Assembly: GCF_008704935.1 (NCBI RefSeq)
Contig: NZ_CP023692.1
Location: forward strand, 3,943,501-4,007,500
Direction of reading: 5' to 3'
DNA length: 64,000 bases
From: Streptomyces vinaceus
GTDB taxonomy: Bacteria > Actinomycetota > Actinomycetes > Streptomycetales > Streptomycetaceae
Of the stretch, positions 33,809-42,447 are shown in pieces. A program made the position numbers and the translations under genes. Positions within the stretch are counted from its first letter, which is position 1, and the number at the start of each line of letters is the position of its first letter. The notes below the pieces were generated by a model that saw nothing but the letters and a program-made list of their open reading frames with translations, was not told where the DNA came from and did no database searches.

Positions 33809-35074
33809 ATGGCCGGCGAGGACCCCTTGCGCCGACGATTGCAGGACCTGCCCAGAAGTGCCTGGGTGATCTTCTCCGGAATGTTCCTCATCAAATTCGG
33901 CAATTTCCTCAACGTATTCCTGGTGCTCTTTCTCGTCGCGCAGGGATTCTCCGCGTTCCAGGCCGGTGTGGCCCTCGGCGTCGTCGGGGTCGGCGCCTTC
34001 ATCGGCAACGCCGTCGGCGGCACGGTCGCCGACCGGTTCGGCCGGCGCACCGCCATCGCCGTGTCGATGTTCGGCAGCAGCGCCGCCACCGCCCTCGTCC
34101 CGCTGACCGACGGGCTGCTCGCCACCACCGCGCTCGTCGGGCTCGTCGGCGTCTTCGCCCAGCTCTACCGGCCCGCGGCCGGCGCGCTGCTCATCGACGT
34201 GGTCCCCGAGAAGCAGCGGGTGACGGCCTTCGCCGTGCTGCGGCTCGCCATCAACGTCGGCATGGCGGTCGGCCCGCTCGTCGGCGGCCTGCTCAGCGGG
34301 GCCTCGTACACCTACGTCTTCCTCGGAGACGCCCTGTTCTCCTTCGCCTTCGGCGTGCTCGCGCTGAGCACGCTGCCGGGCGGGCGCCCGCCGGTCGGAA
34401 CACCGGCGCCGCAGGCGGCGGCCAAGGGCAAGGGCAAGAGCACGGGCAAGGGGGGCTACCGCGAAGTGCTCTCCGACCGCCCGTACCTGCTCTTCCTCGG
34501 CTCGATGGTCGCCGCGACCTTCGTGTACGGGCAGTCCACGGCCACCCTGCCGCTGCACGTCACGGACGCCGGCTTCGACAACAAGGTGTACGGCCTGCTG
34601 CTCGGCCTCAACGCCCTGCTCTGCGTGGTCATCGAACTGCCGCTCACCCAGCACACCGAGCGCCGCAACCCACGCCGGGTGATCGCCGCGGGACTCGCCC
34701 TGCTGGGCATCGGCATGGCCCTCACGGGCGCGGTGCAGGCCGTCTGGCTGCTCGCCCTGACGGTGGTCGTCTGGACGGTCGCCGAGACCGTGTACACGCC
34801 GATCGCCAACGCCTACCCCGCCGAGTTCTCACCGGCCCACCTGCGCGGCCGCTACCAGGGGGCGGAGGGCATCGCCCACACCCTCGGCGGCGCACTCGGC
34901 CCGGCCGTCGGCGGCCTCCTCTACAGCATCTCCCCGCCGCTGCACTGGACGGCCTGCGCGGCCGTCGCGGGCCTCGGCGCCCTCCTGGTCCTGGGCGCCA
35001 AGCCCGGCACCCGCGGCGAGGTGAGCACCCCGCAGCCCGCCGAGACCACCCCCGAACCGGCCCCGGCGGCCTGA
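33809..35074 (+). CDS. MFS exporter
   Basis: 421 residues, 12 predicted membrane helices, major facilitator superfamily drug/efflux type. The loop 2-3 motif appears as GGTVADRFGRRTAIAV, and a Lys/Gly-rich central loop (AAAKGKGKSTGKGGYREV) splits the halves. The ATG at 33809 has AGAAGGAG 6 nt upstream; an earlier in-frame ATG at 33755 is less likely. First gene of the rightward arm. Probably exports or confers self-resistance to the cluster product. Confidence 0.88.
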   Translation: MAGEDPLRRRLQDLPRSAWVIFSGMFLIKFGNFLNVFLVLFLVAQGFSAFQAGVALGVVGVGAFIGNAVGGTVADRFGRRTAIAVSMFGSSAATALVPLTDGLLATTALVGLVGVFAQLYRPAAGALLIDVVPEKQRVTAFAVLRLAINVGMAVGPLVGGLLSGASYTYVFLGDALFSFAFGVLALSTLPGGRPPVGTPAPQAAAKGKGKSTGKGGYREVLSDRPYLLFLGSMVAATFVYGQSTATLPLHVTDAGFDNKVYGLLLGLNALLCVVIELPLTQHTERRNPRRVIAAGLALLGIGMALTGAVQAVWLLALTVVVWTVAETVYTPIANAYPAEFSPAHLRGRYQGAEGIAHTLGGALGPAVGGLLYSISPPLHWTACAAVAGLGALLVLGAKPGTRGEVSTPQPAETTPEPAPAA

Positions 35075-35137
35075 GCCTTCCCGTACTCCCGCACCCACCG
35101 GGCCCACCGGTCCATCCACCCGAAAGGCACCTTCACC

Positions 35138-35764
35138 ATGACCACCCGCACCGCAGCCGGCAGCACCGCCACCCACGGCGTTCACCGGATCGACATCCCC
35201 TCCGCCACCGAGGACCCGGCCGCGTACGTCTCCGCGCTCCTCGAAGTCGCCGGCGAGCGCGACGCGTTCGACGTCCTCGCCAAGACCCCCGTCTGGGCCG
35301 CGCAGCTCTTCGCCGACCTGCCCACCGACCTCGCCGAGACCGTCCCCGAGCCGGGCGAGTGGCCCGCCGCCTTCATCGTCGGCCACCTCTTCGACGTCGA
35401 CATCGTCTACGGGTTCCGCTGGCGTCTCGTGGCCACCGAGGACAACCCCGTCTACCCCGGCTACGACGAGCGGCTGTGGGCCCCGCTGCCCCGGCTCCCC
35501 TTCCGCCAGATGCTCGACGCCTGGACCGGCCTGCGCGCCTCCAACGTCGCCCTCCTCGCCGCGCTCACGCCCGAGGACCGGCAGCGCACCGGCCGCCACG
35601 GCGAGCAGGGCGGCGAAACGATGGAGGTCATGATCCGCAAGGTCATCGGCCACGACATCGCGCACATCAACCAGATCTACCGGGCCATCCGCCTCGTCCG
35701 CGAGGCCGCCGGTCTCGACGTCGCCGAGCTGGACGCCACGTACGAGTCGCTGGGCCTGCGCTGA
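35138..35764 (+). CDS. DinB-superfamily protein
   Basis: 208 residues. A four-helix DinB/YfiT-like fold is suggested by PEPGEWPAAFIVGHLFDVDIV and MIRKVIGHDIAHINQIYRA, the His residues of which form the usual metal-binding triad. Some family members are thiol transferases (mycothiol, bacillithiol) or isomerases. Here it may detoxify or transform a reactive hydroxylamine or hydrazine intermediate, which is inference from context. It lies 63 bp after the MFS gene. Confidence 0.78.
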   Translation: MTTRTAAGSTATHGVHRIDIPSATEDPAAYVSALLEVAGERDAFDVLAKTPVWAAQLFADLPTDLAETVPEPGEWPAAFIVGHLFDVDIVYGFRWRLVATEDNPVYPGYDERLWAPLPRLPFRQMLDAWTGLRASNVALLAALTPEDRQRTGRHGEQGGETMEVMIRKVIGHDIAHINQIYRAIRLVREAAGLDVAELDATYESLGLR

Positions 35765-35855
35765 AGCGCTCAAGCGCTGAATCCCCGGCGCCCGCCGCGC
35801 CCCGCCTCCCACCGCCACCCCGACACCCCACCACCTCCGGAGAGAGAACACCGCC

Positions 35856-36632
35856 GTGACCACCGTTGCCCACAAGCCCGCCCCCGACACCATCACCTCC
35901 GTCGGCCCCGACCTCCGCGACACCCTGCGCGAGCAGCGCTACGCCCTCGTGCCCGCCGCCGACCTGACCCTGTCCCCCGAGCTCGCCGCCGCCTTCGACG
36001 GCCTCCAGGCCTCCTGGGGCCGGCTCACCCCCGACACCCACTTCGGGGGCGGCGACCGCGCCGTCCGCACCCGCCGCTACAGCGACTTCACGTACGTGCC
36101 CGCCACCGGCGAGCTCGCCCCGCTCGACCACGTCGCGTACTACCAGAGCGAGGCCATGAACGCCTTCGTCGGCGGAATCGAGCGCCACTTCGGCGACGTC
36201 GAGGAGGCCACGTACCGCAACCCGCTCTTCCAGGCCCTGGTCCGCTACGACTTCGACAACCTGCCGGTCGAGGACGAGTACCGCGACCGCGCCTGGGTCT
36301 GCCAGATCCACCAGATCCGCATCGAGATCAACCCCGGCAAGTACAACGAGCTGGTCCCGGAGGGCATCCACTCCGACGGCTACCCGTGGGCCGGCCTGCA
36401 CCTGATCTCCCGCGTCGACGTCGAGGGCGGCCACAGCACCGTCTTCACCTGGGACGAGGAGCCGCTCGCCAAGGGCACCTTCCTCACCCCGCTCGACTCG
36501 CTGATCTTCGAGGACCGCGCGATGAAGCACCACGTCACGGGCCTCAGCGCGGCCGAGGACAAGGGCGGCTACCGCGACGTCCTCGCGATCTCCTTCTCCC
36601 TGCCCGGCTCCCCGTACGAGACGCTGGTCTGA
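35856..36632 (+). CDS. 2OG-Fe(II) dioxygenase, amino-acid hydroxylase type
   Basis: 258 residues from a GTG. It fits the 2OG-Fe dioxygenase family that includes free amino-acid hydroxylases (PF10014-like): QIHQIRIEINPGKYNELVPEGIHSDG with the iron ligands His172 and Asp174, a distal His (225 or 226) in AMKHHVTGL, and YRDVLAISF with the likely 2OG-binding arginine nearby. It probably hydroxylates an amino-acid building block of the product. The stop overlaps the GNAT start (TGATG). Confidence 0.85.
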   Translation: MTTVAHKPAPDTITSVGPDLRDTLREQRYALVPAADLTLSPELAAAFDGLQASWGRLTPDTHFGGGDRAVRTRRYSDFTYVPATGELAPLDHVAYYQSEAMNAFVGGIERHFGDVEEATYRNPLFQALVRYDFDNLPVEDEYRDRAWVCQIHQIRIEINPGKYNELVPEGIHSDGYPWAGLHLISRVDVEGGHSTVFTWDEEPLAKGTFLTPLDSLIFEDRAMKHHVTGLSAAEDKGGYRDVLAISFSLPGSPYETLV

Positions 36633-37129
36633 TGAGCGCCGCAGCTCTGGCGCTCCAGGAGCCGTACACAGGGGTCGCGGCGTACGAGGCCCACGCTCCC
36701 GCCGCCGCACCGGCCGTCTCCGAGCCCATGACGGCGGCCGACATCCCGCAGGTCATCGAGCTGCTGCGGGCCGCGCCGCAGGCCGCGTACTGCGAGTGGG
36801 AGGACGAGCGGCTGCTCTCCGGGCACCTCGCCCACTCCTCGGACCTGTGCCGGGTGATCCGCACCCCCGCGGGCCGGGTCGTGGCGGCGCTGCTCGCCGG
36901 TTCGTTCGGCGTACGGGGAAGCATCAGCCACGCGGTGGTCGACCCCGGCCACCGCAGGCTGGGGCTGGCCCGGGTGCTGGCGGTCGACACCCTGGCGGCC
37001 TTCCGCCGTCGCGGGGTCAACCGGATCTTCCTCGCCGTCCTCGACGGGAACGAGGCCGCGACCGGCCTCTGGACGGGCGTGGGCTTCCGCCCGGCCCTGG
37101 GGGAGAGGACCTTCGAGTGCGATCTGTAG
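36632..37129 (+). CDS. GNAT-family N-acetyltransferase
   Basis: 165 residues with a GNAT fold. The acetyl-CoA loop is VVDPGHRRLGLARVLAVDTL, and the C-terminal beta-strand pair is NRIFLAVLDGNEAATGLWTGVGF. An Ala-rich leader of about 30 residues precedes the domain. Translationally coupled to the dioxygenase (TGATG), and it overlaps the AzlC gene by 13 bp. It may acetylate a pathway amine for self-protection or tailoring. Confidence 0.85.
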   Translation: MSAAALALQEPYTGVAAYEAHAPAAAPAVSEPMTAADIPQVIELLRAAPQAAYCEWEDERLLSGHLAHSSDLCRVIRTPAGRVVAALLAGSFGVRGSISHAVVDPGHRRLGLARVLAVDTLAAFRRRGVNRIFLAVLDGNEAATGLWTGVGFRPALGERTFECDL

Positions 37130-37950
37130 CGACCGATTCCCCGGCCCCGGCCCGTCCCGCCGCGGCCGGGGCCCGGGCCCCCGGGGCGGGGGCCGGGCCG
37201 GGCCGCGCGCCGCGGCAGCCCCGGGCCCCCTGGGCGGCGGGCTTCGGGCAGGCCGTCCCCGTGATGCTCGGCTACGTGCCGGTGGCCTTCGCGTTCGGCG
37301 TGCTGGGCCACACCGCGGGCCTGCCCTGGTGGGCGATGGTCGCCATGTCGGCCTTCGTGTACGGCGGTTCCTCGCAGTTCGCCGCCCTCCAGCTGCTGGC
37401 CGTCGGCGCCGCCCCGTACGCCATCGTCCTGACCACCTTCGTGGTCAACCTGCGCCATCTGCTGCTGTCCGCCGCGATCGCGCCCCGCCTCGCCGGGTGG
37501 CGCCGCCGCGAGCAGGCGCTCTTCGCCTACGAGCTCACCGACGAGGCCTTCGCGGTGCACTCCGCCCAGTACGCGGAGCGCGCCGAGCGCCCCAAGGCGG
37601 AGGTCTTCACCTTCAACACGGCCGTGCACGCCTCGTGGGTCGCGGGCACGCTCGCGGGCGTGCTGGCCGGCGACCTGGTCACCGACGTGGAGGCGTGGGG
37701 CCTCGACTACGCCCTGCCCGCCATGTTCATGGCCTTGCTGGCGGCCGGGGTCATCGCCGACCGGCGCGGGCTCGCCGTCGCGGTCGTCGCGGGCGGCGGC
37801 GCGGTCGGGCTGACACTGCTCGGCCTGCAGTACTGGGCCGTCCTCGTCGCGGCGGCCGTCGCGGCCACGTTCGGCCTGGCCGTCGCGGAGCGCGAGGGGC
37901 GCGCCGACGACGGCGAAGCCGTCCGTACGGAAGGAGTACCGGGCCGATGA
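37117..37950 (+). CDS. azlC: AzlC-type amino-acid exporter, large subunit
   Basis: 277 residues. A disordered Ala/Pro/Arg-rich N-terminus (about 40 residues) precedes the AzlC domain: AGFGQAVPVMLGYVPVAFAF, VYGGSSQFAALQLL, NLRHLLLSAAIAP and FAYELTDEAFAV are family signatures. AzlC with AzlD exports branched-chain amino acids and analogues. The GTG at 37117 has GGGAGAGG upstream and lies inside the GNAT gene. Coupled to the cluster arm, so it may export the hydrophobic amino-acid product or an intermediate. Confidence 0.9.
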   Translation: MRSVATDSPAPARPAAAGARAPGAGAGPGRAPRQPRAPWAAGFGQAVPVMLGYVPVAFAFGVLGHTAGLPWWAMVAMSAFVYGGSSQFAALQLLAVGAAPYAIVLTTFVVNLRHLLLSAAIAPRLAGWRRREQALFAYELTDEAFAVHSAQYAERAERPKAEVFTFNTAVHASWVAGTLAGVLAGDLVTDVEAWGLDYALPAMFMALLAAGVIADRRGLAVAVVAGGGAVGLTLLGLQYWAVLVAAAVAATFGLAVAEREGRADDGEAVRTEGVPGR

Positions 37951-38273
37951 GCCACCTCGTGCTCGCCCTGACCATCGCCGGCATGGCGGCCGTCACCTTC
38001 GGCCCGCGCCTGGTACCCACCCTCTTCCTCGCGGCGGCCGCCCTGCCCCGGCCCGTCGTGGTCTGGCTGCGGCAGGTGCCGCCCGCGGTGATCGCCGCCC
38101 TGCTCGCCCCGTCCCTGTTCGCCCCCGCCGGGACGCTGGACCTCGGCCCCGGCAACCCCGGCCTCTGGTTGGCCGTGCCGACCCTGCTGCTGGCCTGGCG
38201 GACCCGAAACTTCTACCTGACCATCGCCTTCGGCATCGGGTCCCTGGCCCTGCTCCGCCTGGTCACGGGCTGA
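37947..38273 (+). CDS. azlD: AzlD-type amino-acid exporter, small subunit
   Basis: 108 residues with about four membrane helices. It matches AzlD: GMAAVTFGPRLVPTLFL, VVWLRQVPPAVIAALLAP and the TRNFYLTIAFGIGSLALLR end. The ATG overlaps the azlC stop by 4 bp. It forms the two-component exporter with AzlC. Last gene of the rightward arm. Confidence 0.9.
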   Translation: MSHLVLALTIAGMAAVTFGPRLVPTLFLAAAALPRPVVVWLRQVPPAVIAALLAPSLFAPAGTLDLGPGNPGLWLAVPTLLLAWRTRNFYLTIAFGIGSLALLRLVTG

Positions 38274-38395
38274 TGCGAAGCCGGCTTTCCGGCCCTCCGT
38301 ACGGCTCTGACCTGCAGTTATTGCCGTCCTGGAGGCGACGGGACGGTTAATTGGCGCGCGCCCTCCCCGCGATGACGTAGAGTTGTGTTTACCGA

Positions 38396-38469
38396 CGCGG
38401 GGTGGAGCAGCTCGGTAGCTCGCTGGGCTCATAACCCAGAGGTCGCAGGTTCAAATCCTGTCCCCGCTA
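38396..38469 (+). tRNA. Initiator tRNA-fMet (CAT)
   Basis: 74-nt cloverleaf, anticodon CAT. Initiator hallmarks are the unpaired C1-U72 acceptor end (CGCGGGG/CCCCGCT) and three G-C pairs in the anticodon stem (CTGGG/CCCAG). A TAGAGT box lies 12 bp upstream. It marks the right edge of the accessory region. Confidence 0.96.
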
Positions 38470-38476
38470 CTCAGTA

Positions 38477-38510
38477 CGAAGGCCCGGTTCCCTTGGGAAC
38501 CGGGCCTTCG
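38477..38510 (+). terminator. Terminator after tRNA-fMet
   Basis: CGAAGGCCCGGTTCCC and GGGAACCGGGCCTTCG form a perfect 16-bp stem with a 2-nt loop, 7 bp after the tRNA. Followed by a C/T-rich tract. Confidence 0.88.
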
Positions 38511-38687
38511 TCGTTCTCCCCTTCCCTCTTCTCCCCTCCTCTCCTTCCCTTTTCTCCCCTCGCCCCCGGGCCCCGCCTCACCCGATCGGCCCGGGCCGGG
38601 TCGCCGTACCCTCCCCGCGGCAGCCAGCCTTGAGGGGCGATGCGGAGGCGGCCCGCACCCGCGCGAGGGACCGGGCAGGAGAGCGGC

Positions 38688-39857
38688 GTGTTGGGGCTGG
38701 GGCGGCAGCAGGGCGGCGACGAGGACCCGGGAGGCACCGGCAGCGGTGCGGCCCGCAAGGTGGTCCGCGCGCTCCCGGCCGTGCTGATCGCGGGCGGACT
38801 GGCCTTCGACCTGCTGACCCCGCCCAGCTACACCGGATCCCCCTTCTTCTCCGCGGCCCCGCTGATCGCCGCCCCGCTGTCCTCCCTGCGCGTCACGGTC
38901 CTCACCGGGGTGCTCGCCTCGCTCGCGGTCGTCCTGCTGCACCTCCTCAACGGCACCACCTGGCAGGTCGAGGCGCTGACCGAGCTGGTCACCGTCATGA
39001 CCGTCTCCGGGCTCGCGATCCTGACCAACCGGGTCGTCCGGCGCAGCGGGGAGCGGCTCGCCTCGGCGCGCGGCATCGCCGAGGCGGCCCAGCGCGCTGT
39101 CCTGCCCGAACCCGCCGAGCGCATCGCCGGTCTGCACGTCCGCGCCCGGTACGAGGCCGCGCAGGCCGACGCCTTCATCGGCGGGGACCTGTACGCCGTC
39201 CAGGACACCCCCTTCGGGGTGCGGCTGGCGGTGGGGGACGTACGGGGCAAGGGGCTGGGGGCGGTGGAGGCCGTGGCCGTGGTCCTGGGCGCCTTCCGGG
39301 AGGCGGCGGATACGGAACCCACCCTGGAGGGCCTCGCCCAGCGGCTGGAACGGGCGCTGACCCGCGAGGGCACCCGGCGCGACAGCCTGGACTCGGTGGA
39401 GGGGTTCACCACCTGCGTGCTCGGCGAGATCCCGGCGGACGCGCAGGTGCTGCGCCTGGTCAACCGGGGCCATCCCGAGCCGCTGCTGCTGCACGCCGAC
39501 GGGCGGCTGTCGGTCCTCGCCCCGGCGGAGCCCGCGCTGCCGCTCGGCATGGGGGACCTGGGCAGGGTCTGGCCGGACCGCGCCGAGGAGTGGCCCTTTC
39601 CCGCCGGGGCCACCCTGCTCCTGTACACGGACGGGCTGACCGAGGCGCGGGACGCGGCGGGGGTCTTCTACGATCCGGCGGCCCGGCTGAGCGGCCGCGT
39701 CTTCCCCGGTCCCGGGGAGCTGCTCGGCGCGCTCAGCAGCGACGTACGCCGGCACACGGGCGGCGGGGCGACGGACGACATGGCGCTGCTCGCGGTGGGC
39801 CGGCCGGGGGAGGGCGAGCCGGAGCGGCGGCGTACCGTCCCCGTGGTCGCTCCGTGA
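38688..39857 (+). CDS. Membrane SpoIIE-type PP2C phosphatase
   Basis: 389 residues. Three to four N-terminal membrane helices (about residues 30-130) precede a cytoplasmic SpoIIE/RsbU-like phosphatase domain: GGDLYAVQDTPFGVRLAVGDVRGKG, FTTCVLGEI and LLYTDGLTEARD. The Mg-binding Asp residues are present. It probably dephosphorylates an anti-sigma-factor antagonist. The GTG at 38688 has AGGAG 5-6 nt upstream and is preferred to the ATG at 38640, whose purine run is too close. Confidence 0.88.
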   Translation: MLGLGRQQGGDEDPGGTGSGAARKVVRALPAVLIAGGLAFDLLTPPSYTGSPFFSAAPLIAAPLSSLRVTVLTGVLASLAVVLLHLLNGTTWQVEALTELVTVMTVSGLAILTNRVVRRSGERLASARGIAEAAQRAVLPEPAERIAGLHVRARYEAAQADAFIGGDLYAVQDTPFGVRLAVGDVRGKGLGAVEAVAVVLGAFREAADTEPTLEGLAQRLERALTREGTRRDSLDSVEGFTTCVLGEIPADAQVLRLVNRGHPEPLLLHADGRLSVLAPAEPALPLGMGDLGRVWPDRAEEWPFPAGATLLLYTDGLTEARDAAGVFYDPAARLSGRVFPGPGELLGALSSDVRRHTGGGATDDMALLAVGRPGEGEPERRRTVPVVAP

Positions 39858-40150
39858 CTGTGCGTCAGGTAAGTGGTGTGCACTGAAAGGTTTATGACGC
39901 TACGTCAAGGTGTGGGCGTGGCCGGAGAGATGTGGATCTTGCTTGATTTTTGGCCTGGTTGATCCGTTGAAGGGCTTTTAGTCCTGGCCAAGGCCGCGCG
40001 ATACGTGGCCGATTACTGCCATCGATCCATCACAACAGCTTGGAATCACTCCCCTCCGTATATTACCGTTCGATAACGCAGCGCGGTCGTCCCAGCCGTC
40101 GCAAGAGACGGCGCCGTGCGCGTGCGTGTCCCCCTGAGGAGTGTGGCCCG

Positions 40151-41164
40151 GTGGCCTCCAACTCGCCTGCCCCCGAAGGCATAGAACTCCAGGAAGCGCC
40201 CACCGCCGGCGCCTGGGGTGAGTGGAACCCCACCGAGGACTCGGCCCGCCCGCCGCGCGGCAAGCACCGTGTCGCCAAGCAGCGCGGGGGACTTGCCCGC
40301 AGCTCCACCGTGCTCGGCGTCGGCGTCATCGCGGCCGTCGGCGCGGGCGGTATCGCCACCGCTCAGGACCGGCCCCAAGTCGCCATCTCCATGCCCTCGT
40401 TGCCCGACTTCGGCCTGGGCGGCGGCGGGGTCGACGGGCAGCACCACGCGGAGGCCGAAGGCACCGCGACCTCCGCCCGCCCGACCGGCATCATCGCGCA
40501 GCAGGCGACCCAGCACGCCGACGCCGGAGCCACCCTCGTGGGCCGCATCCTCCAGCAGGCCGAGTCCCAGGAGACCGCGGCCGACGCCCAGGCCCGGGCC
40601 CAGGCCGAGCGGGCGGCGCAGGACGCGGCCGCCGCGGAGGCCAAGGCCAAGCGGGAGGCCGCCGAGAAGGAGGCGGAGGACGCCCGCCTGGCCGCCGAGA
40701 CGGCCGCGAAGGAGGCCAAGGAGGCCGCCGACGCCAAGGCCGAGCAGGAGCGCCCCTCGAAGCCCTCCGGCAGCTACTCCCTCCCCACCTCCGCCTACAC
40801 CCTCACCTCGCACTACGGCGATTCCGGTTCCATGTGGTCCTCCGGCCACCACACCGGCCTCGACTTCGCCGCCCCGACCGGCACGCCCGTCAAGGCCGTC
40901 GCCTCCGGGAAGATCACCTCGGCCGGCTGGTCCGGGGCGTACGGCTACCGGATCGTGCTGGAGCTCGAAGACGGTACGGAGGTCTGGTACTGCCACCTGT
41001 CCTCGATGTCGGTGACCTCCGGCTCGGTCGGCGCCGGCGACACCATCGGCCGCGTCGGCGCCACGGGCAACGTCACCGGACCCCATCTCCACCTGGAAGT
41101 ACGCAAGGGCGGCTCGACGACGGACCCCCTGGCGTGGCTGGAGTCCAAGGGCCTGAACGTCTAG
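40151..41164 (+). CDS. M23 (LytM) family peptidoglycan endopeptidase
   Basis: 337 residues from a GTG with GAGGAG 9 nt upstream. A cytoplasmic N-terminus of about 55 residues is followed by a membrane/signal segment (VLGVGVIAAVGAGGIATA), a linker with an Ala/Lys/Glu coiled coil (about 140-205), and a LytM domain with zinc ligands in HHTGLDFA (about residue 232) and HLHLEV (about 312). It cleaves cross-bridges in the wall or activates other hydrolases. Its 3' end overlaps the convergent PrsW-like gene by 92 bp. Confidence 0.9.
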   Translation: MASNSPAPEGIELQEAPTAGAWGEWNPTEDSARPPRGKHRVAKQRGGLARSSTVLGVGVIAAVGAGGIATAQDRPQVAISMPSLPDFGLGGGGVDGQHHAEAEGTATSARPTGIIAQQATQHADAGATLVGRILQQAESQETAADAQARAQAERAAQDAAAAEAKAKREAAEKEAEDARLAAETAAKEAKEAADAKAEQERPSKPSGSYSLPTSAYTLTSHYGDSGSMWSSGHHTGLDFAAPTGTPVKAVASGKITSAGWSGAYGYRIVLELEDGTEVWYCHLSSMSVTSGSVGAGDTIGRVGATGNVTGPHLHLEVRKGGSTTDPLAWLESKGLNV

Positions 41165-42395
41165 AGCGCGGCACGAGCGGTACGAAGACCCGCTCCAGGG
41201 ATTCCAGGGGCGCGAGGGGGGCCGGCCGGGGCTCGACGAGCTCCTCCAGGACCGCCGCCCGGGCCAGCGCGGGCCCCGCCGTCGCCTTGCGCAGCCACAG
41301 CCGGTGCAGCAACTCCCGCTCCCGGCAGGCGAAATCCGGCACCCCGGCCGGGCCCCCGTGCCGGGCCCGGTGCCGCAGCAGGGCCAGTGCCGCCGCGTCC
41401 GCCTCGTACAGGGCGACCGCCCTGCCCGCCGCCCGGCCCCCCGTGGACCGGGCCAGCGTGCGGGCCAGCGACCGGGCGGGCATCGACACCAGTGCCGGCA
41501 CCTCCGCCGGGCGCAGCCAGCCCGCGGCCGCGTACACCGCCAGCTCCCCGGCGACCGCCCGCAGCCGGCGCCGCCTTATCCGTACGGCCAGCCACAGCAG
41601 CAGGGCGAACACCGGGACCATCACGCAGCCGTAGACCACGTAGAACCCGTGCTCCCCGAACCGCGAGGAGCTGTTCCACAGCGCGTGCAGACCCATCGCG
41701 GCCAGTAGTCCGAGCAGCGGCAGCCCGGTCCGGCGCACCCGGCCCGCCCCGAGCGCGGCCGCGCCGAACCCGAGTCCGGTGAGCACCGTGAACAGCGGGT
41801 GCGCGAACGGCGACACCACGATCCGCACGAAGAAGGTCGCCGCCGTCACCGAGTCCAGCGGGGCGGCACCGCTCTCCACGTCCTCGCCGAAGGCGTTGCC
41901 GAGATAGAGGACGTTCTCGGTGCAGGCGAAGCCGGTGGCGGTGAACCCGGCCACCACGAACCCGTCGGCGGGGCCGGTGAACTGGCGTTTTCGGAACGCG
42001 AACACCAGCAGCAGGGCGGCCGCCTTGGCGCTCTCCTCGACCACCGGCGCGATCGCCACCGAACCGAGCCGGTCGGCGGCCGAGGCATCGGCGGTGGCCG
42101 CCTCTATCCACTCGGTGGCGAAGTTGTTGGCCAGTATCGCGATCAGGGCCGCGGTGCAGGCGCCCCAGCCGAAGCAGAACAGCAGCTGCGCCCAGGGGCG
42201 GGGCGCGGCGCGGCCCAGCCACCGGAAGGCCGCCATGAGCGGCGGCACCGGCAGCACGGCCAGCCCGAGGCCGACGAAGAACCCCGCGGTACCCGTCTGC
42301 TCCCGCACGAGTTCGAGGATCGCCAGCCCCGACAGCGCCAGCACGGCGATCACGCACGCACGGACGCCGCGGACAGCAGGGAGCGCTCGGAACAC
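41073..42395 (-). CDS. PrsW-family intramembrane metalloprotease
   Basis: 440 residues with about eight membrane helices. The PrsW motifs are EExxK at residues 120-124 (APVVEESAKAAALL), ENVLY (FACTENVLYLG) and the later His in HPLF and HALWN. In Bacillus PrsW cleaves an anti-sigma factor. After the membrane domain lies a hydrophilic C-terminal extension of roughly 150 residues rich in Ala/Arg, unlike minimal PrsW. The last 30 codons overlap the M23 gene on the other strand. Confidence 0.87.
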   Translation of the reverse strand: MFRALPAVRGVRACVIAVLALSGLAILELVREQTGTAGFFVGLGLAVLPVPPLMAAFRWLGRAAPRPWAQLLFCFGWGACTAALIAILANNFATEWIEAATADASAADRLGSVAIAPVVEESAKAAALLLVFAFRKRQFTGPADGFVVAGFTATGFACTENVLYLGNAFGEDVESGAAPLDSVTAATFFVRIVVSPFAHPLFTVLTGLGFGAAALGAGRVRRTGLPLLGLLAAMGLHALWNSSSRFGEHGFYVVYGCVMVPVFALLLWLAVRIRRRRLRAVAGELAVYAAAGWLRPAEVPALVSMPARSLARTLARSTGGRAAGRAVALYEADAAALALLRHRARHGGPAGVPDFACRERELLHRLWLRKATAGPALARAAVLEELVEPRPAPLAPLESLERVFVPLVPRSRRSGPWTPATPGGPSSSRPCVLPGGDGVR

Positions 42396-42447
42396 ACGAT
42401 GACTCTAGCGAGCCGCTCTGACACGGCGAGTGACGTACGGGGTTTCT

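Noticed and set aside
18136..38469. Integrative element att sites at the two tRNA genes
   Set aside because: No copy of either tRNA 3' end was seen at the opposite border and there is no integrase gene.
39858..40150. Riboswitch (c-di-AMP type) upstream of the M23 gene
   Set aside because: Such riboswitches precede some Streptomyces wall hydrolases, but I could not match the conserved core here. Only AT-richer promoter-like sequence (tatattaccgttcgataac) is visible.
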